Part shown: in pieces, positions 16,668 to 25,091 of the stretch
How the letters are laid out: every line of letters begins with the position of its first letter
How positions within the stretch are numbered: the stretch's first letter is position 1
NCBI RefSeq assembly: GCF_001429545.1
Contig: NZ_LMSP01000047.1
Coordinates: 171,091-235,090 of the forward strand
DNA: 64,000 nt
DNA from: Paenibacillus sp. Soil787
GTDB lineage: Bacteria > Bacillota > Bacilli > Paenibacillales > NBRC-103111
Reading direction: 5' to 3'
The notes under the pieces: model-generated
Database searches by the model: none
Told to the model about the DNA's origin: nothing
The model's input: the letters and a program-made list of their open reading frames with translations, nothing else
Program-made: the position numbers and the translations under genes

Positions 16668-17629
16668 TCCCATCAGCCAAGCCGAAATTACTCGTGCTGC
16701 TAGGTCCCACGGCAGTTGGCAAGACCAAGTTAAGTTTAGAAATCGCTCAGAAGTTTGGCTGCGAAATTATTTCCGGAGATTCCATGCAGGTGTATCGAGG
16801 TATGGATATTGGAACAGCCAAAGCGAGTGAAGCTGAGCAAAAGCTTGTCCCGCATCATTTGATTGATATTCATGATCCTTCTTATCCCTTTTCGGCGGCT
16901 GAGTTTCAAGAGCGTGTAAAAGCATTGATTCTGGACATTCATGCGCGTGGGAAGCTTCCATTTATTGTAGGAGGTACAGGCCTTTATATCGAGTCTGTGT
17001 GTTACGATTATCAATTCACGGAAGTCAGTATGGATGAAGCTTTCCGCCAAGAACAGGAAGCGTTCGCTACTGAGCATGGGGACGAGGCGCTGCATCAGAA
17101 GCTGCGTGATATTGATCCCGAGAGCGCTGACCGACTTCATGCCAATGATCGTAGACGTGTAATACGAGCTCTTGAGATTTACTATATCTCAGGTGAAACG
17201 ATGACTGCCCATTTGGCGGCCCAGAAAAAAGAGTCTCCTTACGAACTATGTATCATTGGACTGACGATGGATCGTGCACGGCTGTACAAGCGTATTGAGG
17301 AACGTATCGACGCGATGATGCAGGAGGGGCTTACCCGGGAAGTTCAATCGATTCTTGCCGCAGGCTGTCCCAAGCAAGCGATTTCCATGCAAGCACTTGG
17401 TTACAAAGAAATCGTCAGCTATCTGGAAGGTGAATTGAGTTTAGAGGAAGCTGTAACGCTTCTCAAACGCGACACACGCCGATTTGCTAAGCGCCAATTG
17501 TCATGGTTTCGGCATATGAAAGACATTCACTGGGTGGATGTGACGGAATCAGCAAATTTTTCTGCCCATTTCCGAATTATTAATGATATACTAGCAGGAA
17601 AGTTTGTACATAAAATTGAATATAATTAA
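16661..17629 (+). CDS. miaA: tRNA dimethylallyltransferase MiaA
   Basis: Adds a dimethylallyl group to A37 of tRNAs reading U-starting codons. The 322-residue product has the P-loop GPTAVGKTKLS, 'ISGDSMQVYRGMDIGTAK', 'IVGGTGLYIESV' and the C-terminal 'DTRRFAKRQLSWFRH', all family hallmarks. The start is GTG at 16661 with GGAG at 16647-16650, overlapping the preceding methyltransferase gene by 7 bases. miaA followed by hfq is a widely conserved order. Confidence 0.96.
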   Translation: MLVPSAKPKLLVLLGPTAVGKTKLSLEIAQKFGCEIISGDSMQVYRGMDIGTAKASEAEQKLVPHHLIDIHDPSYPFSAAEFQERVKALILDIHARGKLPFIVGGTGLYIESVCYDYQFTEVSMDEAFRQEQEAFATEHGDEALHQKLRDIDPESADRLHANDRRRVIRALEIYYISGETMTAHLAAQKKESPYELCIIGLTMDRARLYKRIEERIDAMMQEGLTREVQSILAAGCPKQAISMQALGYKEIVSYLEGELSLEEAVTLLKRDTRRFAKRQLSWFRHMKDIHWVDVTESANFSAHFRIINDILAGKFVHKIEYN

Positions 17630-17693
17630 CAAATACACCAATAGAAAATAGCGCCTTCTGGCGATAGTTTCATTCCATTGAGGGGGACCACTG

Positions 17694-17933
17694 ATGAATA
17701 GATCCATTAATATCCAGGACAATTTTCTTAATCAGCTACGTAAAGAAAGCATTCCCGTTACCGTATATTTAACCAATGGGTTTCAAATCAGAGGACTAAT
17801 TCGCGCTTTTGACAACTTCACGATCATCATTGACAGTGAAGGCCGTCAACAAATGGTTTACAAACATGCCATCTCCACCTTCACGCCGCAACGGGCTGTT
17901 TCTTTAATGGCTGCTGCTGAAGCTTCGGAATAA
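17694..17933 (+). CDS. hfq: RNA chaperone Hfq
   Basis: Hexameric Sm-like RNA-binding protein of 79 residues. Sm1 ('NQLRKESIPVTVYLTNGFQIRG', read in parts) and Sm2 ('QMVYKHAISTF', with the YKH distal/proximal-site triplet) are intact. Phe/Tyr residues of the core ('FDNFTIII') are present. The start has GAGGGGG upstream at about 10 bases. It is 64 bases after miaA and is followed by a terminator, so it probably ends the mutS-hfq cluster. Confidence 0.96.
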   Translation: MNRSINIQDNFLNQLRKESIPVTVYLTNGFQIRGLIRAFDNFTIIIDSEGRQQMVYKHAISTFTPQRAVSLMAAAEASE

Positions 17934-18002
17934 TCCGTACTCGAACGTTTAAGTATGCAACTTTTTTATGGATTAAATCGTCTAACCGAATAGAAACTTG
18001 TG

Positions 18003-18034
18003 GGAGCAACCTTGTTTAAGGTTGTTCTTTTGTT
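18003..18034 (+). terminator. Rho-independent terminator after hfq
   Basis: GCAACCTT (18006-18013) pairs with AAGGTTGT (18018-18025), with a GTTT loop, followed by TCTTTTGTT. Confidence 0.85.
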
Positions 18035-18069
18035 GGTTACTACTAGAGAAATGAACAACGAGGGAGTCG

Positions 18070-20628
18070 ATGGATTTGGAGAAACCTACGAATAAGAAAA
18101 CAGCTGCGAATACAAAGACGAAACCACAAGGAAGCAACAAAGGCTCTAAGAAAAAGGGATTTAACGCTCGTCAATTTATTATGGGTTCGATTATTGCAGC
18201 CATTCTGGCTATTATTTGTGCAATGGGCATTTATATCGTCGTTATTATGAACGGTTTTAAAATTCTCGATAACAACATTGATAAGATCGATACGGCGAGT
18301 GAATCAACGCTCATTTATGCGCAAGAAGAAGGAAAAGACAAGACAGCAAAGGAAATTGGCAAAATCTATAAAGGTGAAAATCGAGAAAGTGTGAACATCA
18401 AAGATGTTCCAGAGCGTTTAAAGCAAGCCTTCATTGCAACGGAAGATCGTCGGTTTAACGAGCATTCGGGTGTTGATTTTATATCCATTGGGAGAGCGCT
18501 CGTTAAAGATATTATTCATATGAGCGCTGTAGAGGGTGGAAGTACAATTACCCAGCAGCTCGCTAAAAATGTGTTCCTGAGTTCCGAGAAAACAGCATTT
18601 CGTAAAGGGACGGAAATGTCTATCGCTTTTGCATTAGATGAACGGTTCAGCAAGGATGAAATTCTTGAGAAATATTTAAATCGTATTTTCTTCGGCAGTA
18701 ACGCTTATGGCATTAAAGCAGCAGCCAAGGTGTATTTCGGTAAATCCAACCTGAACGATTTGAAAATATGGGAAATGGCGACACTGGCTGCTTTGCCAAA
18801 AGCGCCTTCGACATATTCGCCACTCGCTCATCCGGACTTATCGAAGGAACGTCGAGCTGTCGTTCTTAGGCTGATGACTGAGCAAGGTTATATTACAGAG
18901 GCCGAGCGTGCTGAAGCTGCAGCAGTGGATTATGTTCCGCCTACAACGTCTAGTCAAGGCACCAAGAATTATGCGACTTTTTTGGATTATGTTGTAGATG
19001 AAGCCGAAAATGTGTATGGAATCGACGAAGATGAGTTACTGACCAAAGGTTACCACATCTATACGACCATGAATGAGAAAGCGCAACAAGTGATGGAGAA
19101 GACTTATGCGAATCCAAGCTTTTTCCAGAACGATGCTGCTGATGGTCAAAAGATTCAAAGTTCAATGGTTATAGTGGATAACAAAACAGGCGGCTTGATG
19201 GCGTTGATAGGCGGCCGGGATTACAAACAAAAAGGCTTCAGTCGCGTTTATTCCAAAAGACAACCAGGCTCTTCGTTCAAGCCGATTGCGGCTTACGGTC
19301 CTGCACTTGAGAGCGGGAACTATACGCCGTATTCCATTCTCGATGATACACAGACGAGTTTTGGTAACGGGACGTACTCCCCTCGTAACTATGACCGTAC
19401 TACGCATGGGCAAGTAACAATGTTTGAAGCAGTTAAAAAATCTTATAATTTGGCACCTGTTTGGCTTTTAGATCAAATTAAAGTGCCTAAAGCGATTGAA
19501 TTTGCGAATAAGATCGGGACTCCGCTCAATAAAGAAAAGGATCAAAACTTGTCCATTGCGCTGGGCGGACTTACGGATGGCGTTTCACCATTGCAAATGG
19601 CGACGGCGTACACAGCTTTTGCTAACCAAGGGATGCAAAATAAAACGCATGCGATTCTACGCATTACGGATGCGCATGATAAAGATATCGCTGTTTATAA
19701 GCCGGAGAAGAAACAGGTTATTCAACCTAAAACTGCCTATTATATGACGCTGCTGCTTCAGGGTGTTGTAGAACCAGGCGGTACGGGGACCAAAGCGAAA
19801 TTCAACCGCCCAGTAGCCGGCAAAACGGGAACAGCTGGACTGGACATCAAGGGAATTGAAAAATATGATCGTGATGTGTGGTTTGTCGGCTATACGCCGG
19901 AGTGGACAGCGGCCGTTTGGGAAGGCTTCGATAAAGTAGATGCGAAGCACTATGTCACCATCGGCAGCGGAAGCCCGTCGGCTATCTTTAAAGAAGTGAT
20001 GTCGAAGTCGCTGGATGGTAGACCTATGACGAACTTCGTTAAGCCCGATGGAGTGCCTGATCTAACGGAACCGCCAAAAGGGATTACGGATTTAACGGCT
20101 GTGTATGTACCTGAAATGAAGTTGGTTAAATTAACTTGGACATCACTGGGTGAGAAGATCGCTTATCAATTGTATCGCAAAGGTACCAAAGACACAGAGC
20201 CGAAGATGCTGACTCAAGCGGCTGTACCTGAGGTGAATGATACTACGATTAGCAGTGAAGAGACGTATCAATATTACGTTGTACCCCTTAATTTGGACTC
20301 AAATTTGGAAGGTGCCAAATCGAATGTAGTTTCTGTCGAAATACCGAAGGATGGGACACTACCTGACGGTATCAAGGCGTCACCATCACCACTGGTTTCG
20401 CCGTCTACATCACCAGGCAAGAATCCTCTTGAGCCAACGCTGTCACCGGGTGCGAAGCCTACGCCATCGCCCGGAAGCACTAGTAAGCCTGGAACAAGTC
20501 CAACGCCAAACAACAACCCAAGTCCAAGTCCTACCCCATTACCGGCTAATAAGCCGGTTGATGGTTCCGAGGAAAAGCCGAAGGATGGCAAGCAAGACGG
20601 GGGACAGGTGATTGTGCCGAAGTTATAG
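18070..20628 (+). CDS. Class A penicillin-binding protein (PBP1A-type transglycosylase/transpeptidase)
   Basis: Bifunctional peptidoglycan synthase of 852 residues. A basic cytoplasmic tail (1-33) precedes one membrane segment (about 34-60). The glycosyltransferase domain has 'ATEDRRFNEHSGVD' with catalytic E125, 'GGSTITQQLAKN' and 'KDEILEKYLNRIFFG'. The transpeptidase domain has S401-S-F-K404 (SxxK), an SYN motif in 'VKKSYNLAPV' and KTGT in 'VAGKTGTAG'. A fibronectin-III-like domain and a Pro/Ser/Thr tail of about 70 residues follow, probably a wall-spanning extension. GAGGGA precedes the ATG. It lies between terminators and is likely monocistronic. Confidence 0.95.
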   Translation: MDLEKPTNKKTAANTKTKPQGSNKGSKKKGFNARQFIMGSIIAAILAIICAMGIYIVVIMNGFKILDNNIDKIDTASESTLIYAQEEGKDKTAKEIGKIYKGENRESVNIKDVPERLKQAFIATEDRRFNEHSGVDFISIGRALVKDIIHMSAVEGGSTITQQLAKNVFLSSEKTAFRKGTEMSIAFALDERFSKDEILEKYLNRIFFGSNAYGIKAAAKVYFGKSNLNDLKIWEMATLAALPKAPSTYSPLAHPDLSKERRAVVLRLMTEQGYITEAERAEAAAVDYVPPTTSSQGTKNYATFLDYVVDEAENVYGIDEDELLTKGYHIYTTMNEKAQQVMEKTYANPSFFQNDAADGQKIQSSMVIVDNKTGGLMALIGGRDYKQKGFSRVYSKRQPGSSFKPIAAYGPALESGNYTPYSILDDTQTSFGNGTYSPRNYDRTTHGQVTMFEAVKKSYNLAPVWLLDQIKVPKAIEFANKIGTPLNKEKDQNLSIALGGLTDGVSPLQMATAYTAFANQGMQNKTHAILRITDAHDKDIAVYKPEKKQVIQPKTAYYMTLLLQGVVEPGGTGTKAKFNRPVAGKTGTAGLDIKGIEKYDRDVWFVGYTPEWTAAVWEGFDKVDAKHYVTIGSGSPSAIFKEVMSKSLDGRPMTNFVKPDGVPDLTEPPKGITDLTAVYVPEMKLVKLTWTSLGEKIAYQLYRKGTKDTEPKMLTQAAVPEVNDTTISSEETYQYYVVPLNLDSNLEGAKSNVVSVEIPKDGTLPDGIKASPSPLVSPSTSPGKNPLEPTLSPGAKPTPSPGSTSKPGTSPTPNNNPSPSPTPLPANKPVDGSEEKPKDGKQDGGQVIVPKL

Positions 20629-20745
20629 TAACTTATCATCCTTAAAGTCCACATGGCTAGCCTATAATCCTATTTAACGATGTAAAAACAGCTTTATAGG
20701 GGAACAGCAACTATTTTTTATCTTGCTAAGTAAAAAACGAAACTA

Positions 20746-20764
20746 GACCCGCGTATCGCGGGTC
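20746..20764 (+). promoter_or_regulatory. GC-rich hairpin in the leader of the cyclophilin gene
   Basis: GACCCGCG-TAT-CGCGGGTC, a perfect 8-bp stem with a 3-base loop, 35 bases before the ATG at 20800. No T-run follows, so it is not a typical terminator; it could stabilise the leader or end the PBP transcript inefficiently. Confidence 0.5.
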
Positions 20765-20799
20765 CCACACTAAACCTACATACTACGGAGGAATTTTCA

Positions 20800-21528
20800 A
20801 TGAATTTGCATTTCAACATGCTTAAACCTACTAAGTTATTTCCGCTCACTTTAATCGCGTTAACTCTAATCGCGTCAGCCTGCGGCAACAAACCTACTGA
20901 ATCTGCCAGCGGCACAGCGACGCCAAAGAGCGGCGCAACGGCACCTGCTGCATCTTCTGCAGCATCCCCAGCGGCATCGCCAACTTCAGCTCCTAAGCAA
21001 TGGAGCAAAGCGCCGGATATGACGATTGATCCGAACAAAGCCTATCAAGCTGAAGTCACAACTTCAAAGGGATCATTTACCATTGATCTGTTTGCTAAGG
21101 AAGCTCCAAATACCGTGAACAATTTTGTGTTTCTGTCCAAAGAAGGCTTTTATAACAATGTGACGTTTCACCGCATTATCAAAACATTTATGATTCAAAC
21201 CGGAGATCCGCTTGGAACAGGCAGAGGAGGTCCCGGTTACAAGTTTGCTGATGAGTTGAAAACATCGCATAAATATGAACCCGGCATTGTCGCGATGGCG
21301 AATTCAGGACCCAATACGAATGGCAGTCAGTTTTTCATTTGTTCGGGAGAAGATTGTGCGAATCTAAATAAAAAGCCTGACTATTCGATTTTCGGCAAAG
21401 TAACGCCAGAAGGCATGGCAACAATAACCAAAATCGCCGAAACACCTGTTGAGATGGGTGGCGAATCCACACCAAGCAAGCCAAAAGAAAAAGTAACGAT
21501 TAACACGATCGTCATTAAAGAAAAATAG
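20800..21528 (+). CDS. Extracytoplasmic peptidyl-prolyl cis-trans isomerase (cyclophilin lipoprotein)
   Basis: A 242-residue lipoprotein: lipobox 'LTLIASAC' with C28, a Ser/Ala/Pro-rich linker (about 30-70), then a cyclophilin domain. The domain shows 'VNNFVFLSKEGFYNNVTFHR', 'FMIQTGDPLGTGRGGPGY', 'ANSGPNTNGSQFFI' and 'YSIFGKVTPEGM', which include the active-site Arg/Phe/Met-Gln residues. It should catalyse proline isomerisation during folding of exported proteins. GGAGG precedes the ATG by 8 bases. An alternative ATG at 20818 would still leave a signal peptide. Confidence 0.93.
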   Translation: MNLHFNMLKPTKLFPLTLIALTLIASACGNKPTESASGTATPKSGATAPAASSAASPAASPTSAPKQWSKAPDMTIDPNKAYQAEVTTSKGSFTIDLFAKEAPNTVNNFVFLSKEGFYNNVTFHRIIKTFMIQTGDPLGTGRGGPGYKFADELKTSHKYEPGIVAMANSGPNTNGSQFFICSGEDCANLNKKPDYSIFGKVTPEGMATITKIAETPVEMGGESTPSKPKEKVTINTIVIKEK

Positions 21529-21574
21529 AATATCATAAGCTAAAAAGTAAAGGATGGATAGGAGAGAAAACCGC

Positions 21575-22234
21575 GTGAAACAACCATGTTTATTGTTCCA
21601 TGGATTCACCGGTGGACCTTATGAGGTTGAGCCATTAGCACGGCATTTACGTGAACATGGGCAGCTTTGTGAGGTCCCGAGACTCCCATGGAACGGAGAA
21701 TCCAGTCATCACTTAAAAGATTCCCATTGGGAAGATTGGGTACGCGAAGCTGAAAAGCATGCGGAGCGCATGACGGTCCAATATGGATCATTTGATATGG
21801 TAGGCTTCTCGATGGGAGGGCTGCTGGCCGCGTACCTATCCGTTCGATATCCGGTTCGCAGACTGATCCTTTTGAACACGGCAGTCATTTATGTCAGTCC
21901 TAGAAGAATGCTGGATGTCATTCGAGATGAGTGGAAATATCAACGGAAAATCAGCATTACTAAAGCGAAATCCATACCGCTTCGAGCAACATGGCAGTTT
22001 ACGCAACTCGTCCGGCATTTGAAACCAGAATTAAGTCAAGTAAGCATCCCAACACTCATCGCGCAGTCTGAACGAGACCATGTTATTCATCCGCAAAGTG
22101 CGCGGTACATCTATAGTAAGCTTAAAGGACAGCGCGAGCTCCATTGGCATTCGAGATCTAATCATTTGATTTGTCTGAGTGAGGATGCGGCCACGTTGTT
22201 TCGTCAAGTCAGTGCATTTTTGGATAAGGAGTAG
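21575..22234 (+). CDS. Alpha/beta hydrolase (carboxylesterase/Est30-like)
   Basis: Cytoplasmic serine hydrolase of 219 residues. The oxyanion-hole motif 'LLFHGFTGGPYEV' lies at the N-terminus and the nucleophile elbow is G-F-S-M-G; the likely catalytic His is in 'HSRSNHLICLSED', and the Asp in 'SERDHVI'. This resembles bacterial carboxylesterases/monoacylglycerol lipases of the Est30 type. GTG 21575 is preferred over the in-frame ATG at 21554, because GGAGAG (21561-21566) has 8-base spacing only to the GTG. It is followed after 5 bases by the YdcF-like gene. Confidence 0.82.
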   Translation: MKQPCLLFHGFTGGPYEVEPLARHLREHGQLCEVPRLPWNGESSHHLKDSHWEDWVREAEKHAERMTVQYGSFDMVGFSMGGLLAAYLSVRYPVRRLILLNTAVIYVSPRRMLDVIRDEWKYQRKISITKAKSIPLRATWQFTQLVRHLKPELSQVSIPTLIAQSERDHVIHPQSARYIYSKLKGQRELHWHSRSNHLICLSEDAATLFRQVSAFLDKE

Positions 22235-22239
22235 CACGG

Positions 22240-22935
22240 ATGACTGCACAGCCAAACATGAATAAGAAACAACGAGCCATCTCTCCAACACCGAAAAAAC
22301 GCCGACGAACTGGGCAAAAATCTACGTTCAACCGTATGCTTACGAAAGTGTTTCGAATTGTAGTTACCGTGTTCATCTTGCTTGTCGCTTGGATCCTCTA
22401 CATCCAGTGGAAAGTTCAAATTGCTCCTGATCAAACGCTGCCTAAGCAAGTTGACGTGGGTATTGTTCTAGGTGCTTCCTTGCGCCAAGATATCCCCAGC
22501 CCTGGTCTCCAGGAGCGTCTAGATTTGGCTATTGCCCTTTATAAAGAGGGACGGTTCAAACAACTGATCGTCTCCGGAGGTCTGGATCATAACGGTTCCA
22601 AACTAACAGAGGCGGAGGGAATGCGTAATTATTTGGTTAAAAAAGGACTTCCAGCCAAAAGCATTTTAATAGAGCCGCGGGCGACAAGTACCTATGAGAA
22701 TTTACTTTACAGCAAGCAAATTATGGACGAGCAAGGTCTGGTAAGTTCGATTATCATGACCCATCAATTTCATGGTTCTCGTTCACTTGATATCGCGGAA
22801 ACGATCGGCTTGAAGAAGCCTCTTATTTCATCTACGAAGTCAGAGGTGCTCTTCATGCCTTACCATGAAGTGAGAGAAACGCTAGCTTACACGAAGTGGT
22901 ATTGGACCAAGCTGTTATTGATGGTAGGCATATGA
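22240..22935 (+). CDS. YdcF/SanA family (DUF218) membrane protein
   Basis: A 231-residue protein with a basic N-terminal tail, one membrane segment at about 40-58 ('VFRIVVTVFILLVAWILYI') and an extracellular DUF218 domain. The family motifs 'VDVGIVLGASLRQD', 'IVSGG', 'EARATSTYEN'-like (here 'EPRATSTYENLLYSK') and 'IMTHQFHGSRS' are clear. Relatives such as SanA affect envelope integrity and vancomycin sensitivity; the exact biochemistry is unknown. AAGGAG precedes the ATG. It ends the PPIase-esterase-YdcF run. Confidence 0.83.
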   Translation: MTAQPNMNKKQRAISPTPKKRRRTGQKSTFNRMLTKVFRIVVTVFILLVAWILYIQWKVQIAPDQTLPKQVDVGIVLGASLRQDIPSPGLQERLDLAIALYKEGRFKQLIVSGGLDHNGSKLTEAEGMRNYLVKKGLPAKSILIEPRATSTYENLLYSKQIMDEQGLVSSIIMTHQFHGSRSLDIAETIGLKKPLISSTKSEVLFMPYHEVRETLAYTKWYWTKLLLMVGI

Positions 22936-22937
22936 GA

Positions 22938-23029
22938 CAAGGATAAACGACTCCGTCGTCTTTCAGGGACGAGCGCGTTTGTCAAGACTGATGACGCGAA
23001 GTGTAATAAAACTTGTACGCTTATCTACT
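22938..23029 (+). repeat. Structured dispersed repeat, copy 1 (~92 nt)
   Basis: Starts CAAGGATAAACGAC and ends GCTTATCTACT; a second copy is at 40673-40764. Inside are ACGAC-TCC-GTCGT (local hairpin), GATAAACG that can alternatively pair with CGTTTGTC (22976-22983), and terminal GGATAA/TTATCT complementarity. It lies in the convergent gap between the ydcF-like gene and the minus-strand SDR gene. Confidence 0.8.
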
Positions 23030-23033
23030 AACA

Positions 23034-23090
23034 AAGAAGCATGACCTGTAAGCGGGAATTTCCCACTTGCTAGTCATGCTTTATTTATTC
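23034..23090. terminator. Terminator between convergent genes
   Basis: AGCATGAC pairs with GTCATGCT, with an inner GGGAA/TTCCC stem, followed by TTATTTATT on the plus strand and TTCTTTG on the minus strand. It can serve both the YdcF-like and SDR genes. Confidence 0.8.
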
Positions 23091-23098
23091 TGCCTTAG

Positions 23099-23968
23099 TT
23101 ATCCGTTTACAATGGCCCCGCCGTTCACATGCAAGATTTGACCAGCCATATAGGATGAATCCTCACTTGCAAGGAAAACATAGCTGGCAGCAAGCTCACT
23201 TGGCTGACCGGCACGTTTCATGGGTGTCGTCGAGCCGAACGTGGCTACTTCCTCTGCGGTGAACGTAGAAGGAATGAGGGGCGTCCAGATTGGACCTGGA
23301 GCTACGCCATTCACGCGTATGCCTTTAGCGTTAAGTTGAAGAGACAGGGAGCGTGTGAAGGTGACGATGGCCCCTTTTGTAGCGGAATAATCGAGCAGCT
23401 GCTCATGACCGTGATAAGCGGTAATAGAAGCCGTGTTGATAATTGCACTTCCGGGTTTCAGGTGGGGTAGTGCAGATTTGGTCAAATAAAAGAAAGAGAA
23501 GATATTGGTTCGAAACGTCCGTTCCAACTGCTCCGAAGTGATATTCTCGATGCTAGGCTGAGGATGCTGTTCTGCTGCATTATTAACTAAGATATCGAGT
23601 TTGCCGAACTTCCCGACAGCTTGTTCAATAATTTGTTTGCAGAAATTTTCGTCGCCAATGTCTCCGGCCACATGCAGACACTTTCGTCCTGCCTTTTCCA
23701 CATGACGCTGTGTATCCTCCGCATCCGTATGTTCGTTCAAATATACCAATACGACATCAGCGCCCTCTTTGGCATAGGCAATCGCGACCGCGCGGCCAAT
23801 TCCGCTATCGCCTCCTGTAATCAGAGCGACTTTATCCTTAAGCTTGCCAGCTGCTTTATACCCAGCATGCTCAAAGACAGGTAGAGGATTCATCTTTGCT
23901 TCAATGCCTGGCTGCTGGTCCTGATGCTGGGGTGGGAATGTCGGTTTCTTTTGTGTTGCTGTTGCCAT
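23099..23968 (-). CDS. Short-chain dehydrogenase/reductase (general-stress-protein-39/YhxC-like)
   Basis: NAD(P)-dependent oxidoreductase of 289 residues, with the roughly 45-residue N-terminal extension ('KPTFPPQHQDQQPGIEAKM') typical of the YhdF/YhxC/GsiB-regulon SDR group. Cofactor motif TGGDSGIG, 'NNAAEQ' (NNAG variant), and catalytic Y-x3-K in 'YSATKGA' with upstream Ser in 'NTASITAY' are all present. C-terminal 'MAGQILHVNGG' is standard. Relatives belong to the general stress response; the substrate is unknown. Confidence 0.93.
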   Translation of the reverse strand: MATATQKKPTFPPQHQDQQPGIEAKMNPLPVFEHAGYKAAGKLKDKVALITGGDSGIGRAVAIAYAKEGADVVLVYLNEHTDAEDTQRHVEKAGRKCLHVAGDIGDENFCKQIIEQAVGKFGKLDILVNNAAEQHPQPSIENITSEQLERTFRTNIFSFFYLTKSALPHLKPGSAIINTASITAYHGHEQLLDYSATKGAIVTFTRSLSLQLNAKGIRVNGVAPGPIWTPLIPSTFTAEEVATFGSTTPMKRAGQPSELAASYVFLASEDSSYMAGQILHVNGGAIVNG

Positions 23969-24004
23969 TTGTTTTTGCTCCTTTCATCCTAGATAAATTC
24001 TTTG

Positions 24005-24802
24005 TTAGGATGATACAAGGGGCTGCAAATCATACTTAATTCGGTAATGATAGCCATAACTAGCTTGGTAACCCAGCTTTTCATACAAAGTTACCGCTGG
24101 TTTATTGGAAGTAACAACCTGTAAATATTGCTTGGCAGCACCGTGCTCCAAACTCCATTCCGTCAGAGCGTGCATGAGGACGTACCCGAGTCCTTTGCCT
24201 CGGTGGCCTTCATGGATAACGACGTTTATAAAACCTGCCCATTCGTTTTCCACAATGGCTGTACCTAACGCGATGATCTGGTCGTTTAATTTCAGTTTGA
24301 GGAACCCCTTCGAAGTCGGCATTCGTTCAAATAGACTGCTATAGAAACCTCTGCGCTCTTCGGGAAACTGTTCAAGCTTGAGAAAAGCGTCAAGCCATTG
24401 ATCGTCTGCTGCTTGTGACCATTCCATCTGCATGGACGATTTATTTTGTATCATCTTATGGTGTGCGTTATCGGATACTTGCTGAGTGGCTGCGGTCATC
24501 ATCAAACATGGCGTTTCTATCGCATATCCTTTTGTTTCAAGAAATTCATCCAGACCTTTGGGGGAAGCATCGCTAATATGAAAAATTGCGGGTAAACCAA
24601 GCTCTTGATAGAATTGCTCTATTTTTGCAAGCCAATTTGAATCTTTTGGATATTCGCCAATGGCAAGCACACTGTTTGCACGTTTAGTAACACCTCGGGA
24701 GGCCCGTAGGAGCCAATTGTCAAGGGAAGCGGTTGACTCGGCAGGCCACGTGTTTGAAGCCACCGAATCGATGGCGAGATAAAAGTTTGTTTTTTCGTTC
24801 AT
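24005..24802 (-). CDS. GNAT family N-acetyltransferase (two-domain)
   Basis: 265 residues with a C-terminal GNAT fold: 'HEGHRGKGLGYVLMHALTEW' is the acetyl-CoA-binding motif A (R-G-x-G-x-G variant) and 'VTSNKPAVTLYEKLGYQASYGYHYRI' is motif B. The N-terminal half ('SLDNWLLRASRGVTKRANSVLAIG') is of the type seen in putative amino-acid or diamine acetyltransferases. ATG 24802 has AGGAGGAG at 10-base spacing; the longer frame begins with a TTG inside that site and is rejected. Substrate unknown. The IS element lies upstream. Confidence 0.85.
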   Translation of the reverse strand: MNEKTNFYLAIDSVASNTWPAESTASLDNWLLRASRGVTKRANSVLAIGEYPKDSNWLAKIEQFYQELGLPAIFHISDASPKGLDEFLETKGYAIETPCLMMTAATQQVSDNAHHKMIQNKSSMQMEWSQAADDQWLDAFLKLEQFPEERRGFYSSLFERMPTSKGFLKLKLNDQIIALGTAIVENEWAGFINVVIHEGHRGKGLGYVLMHALTEWSLEHGAAKQYLQVVTSNKPAVTLYEKLGYQASYGYHYRIKYDLQPLVSS

Positions 24803-25091
24803 TTCTAGCGATCTCCTCCTCAAGTAAGTTTCCAATATTATAAATAAAATTATAGAGTTATGTATATAAAATAATCGTGCTCCGCCAAAGTGGAAAAATA
24901 TTATTCTTTGTTGAAAAGTTTTCGCAAACTTGTGACTTTAGTCGTTAGTTAGAAAACTTCGGATAGGGTGTGGCTTTTACCACGTCAACTATCCGACACA
25001 TGTTTAAAAAACGGATACAAACAATACTTTATAGCGAACATATGTGCTATAATGGATCTATATTCCAAGACGAAAGGAGAACGTTTTCACC

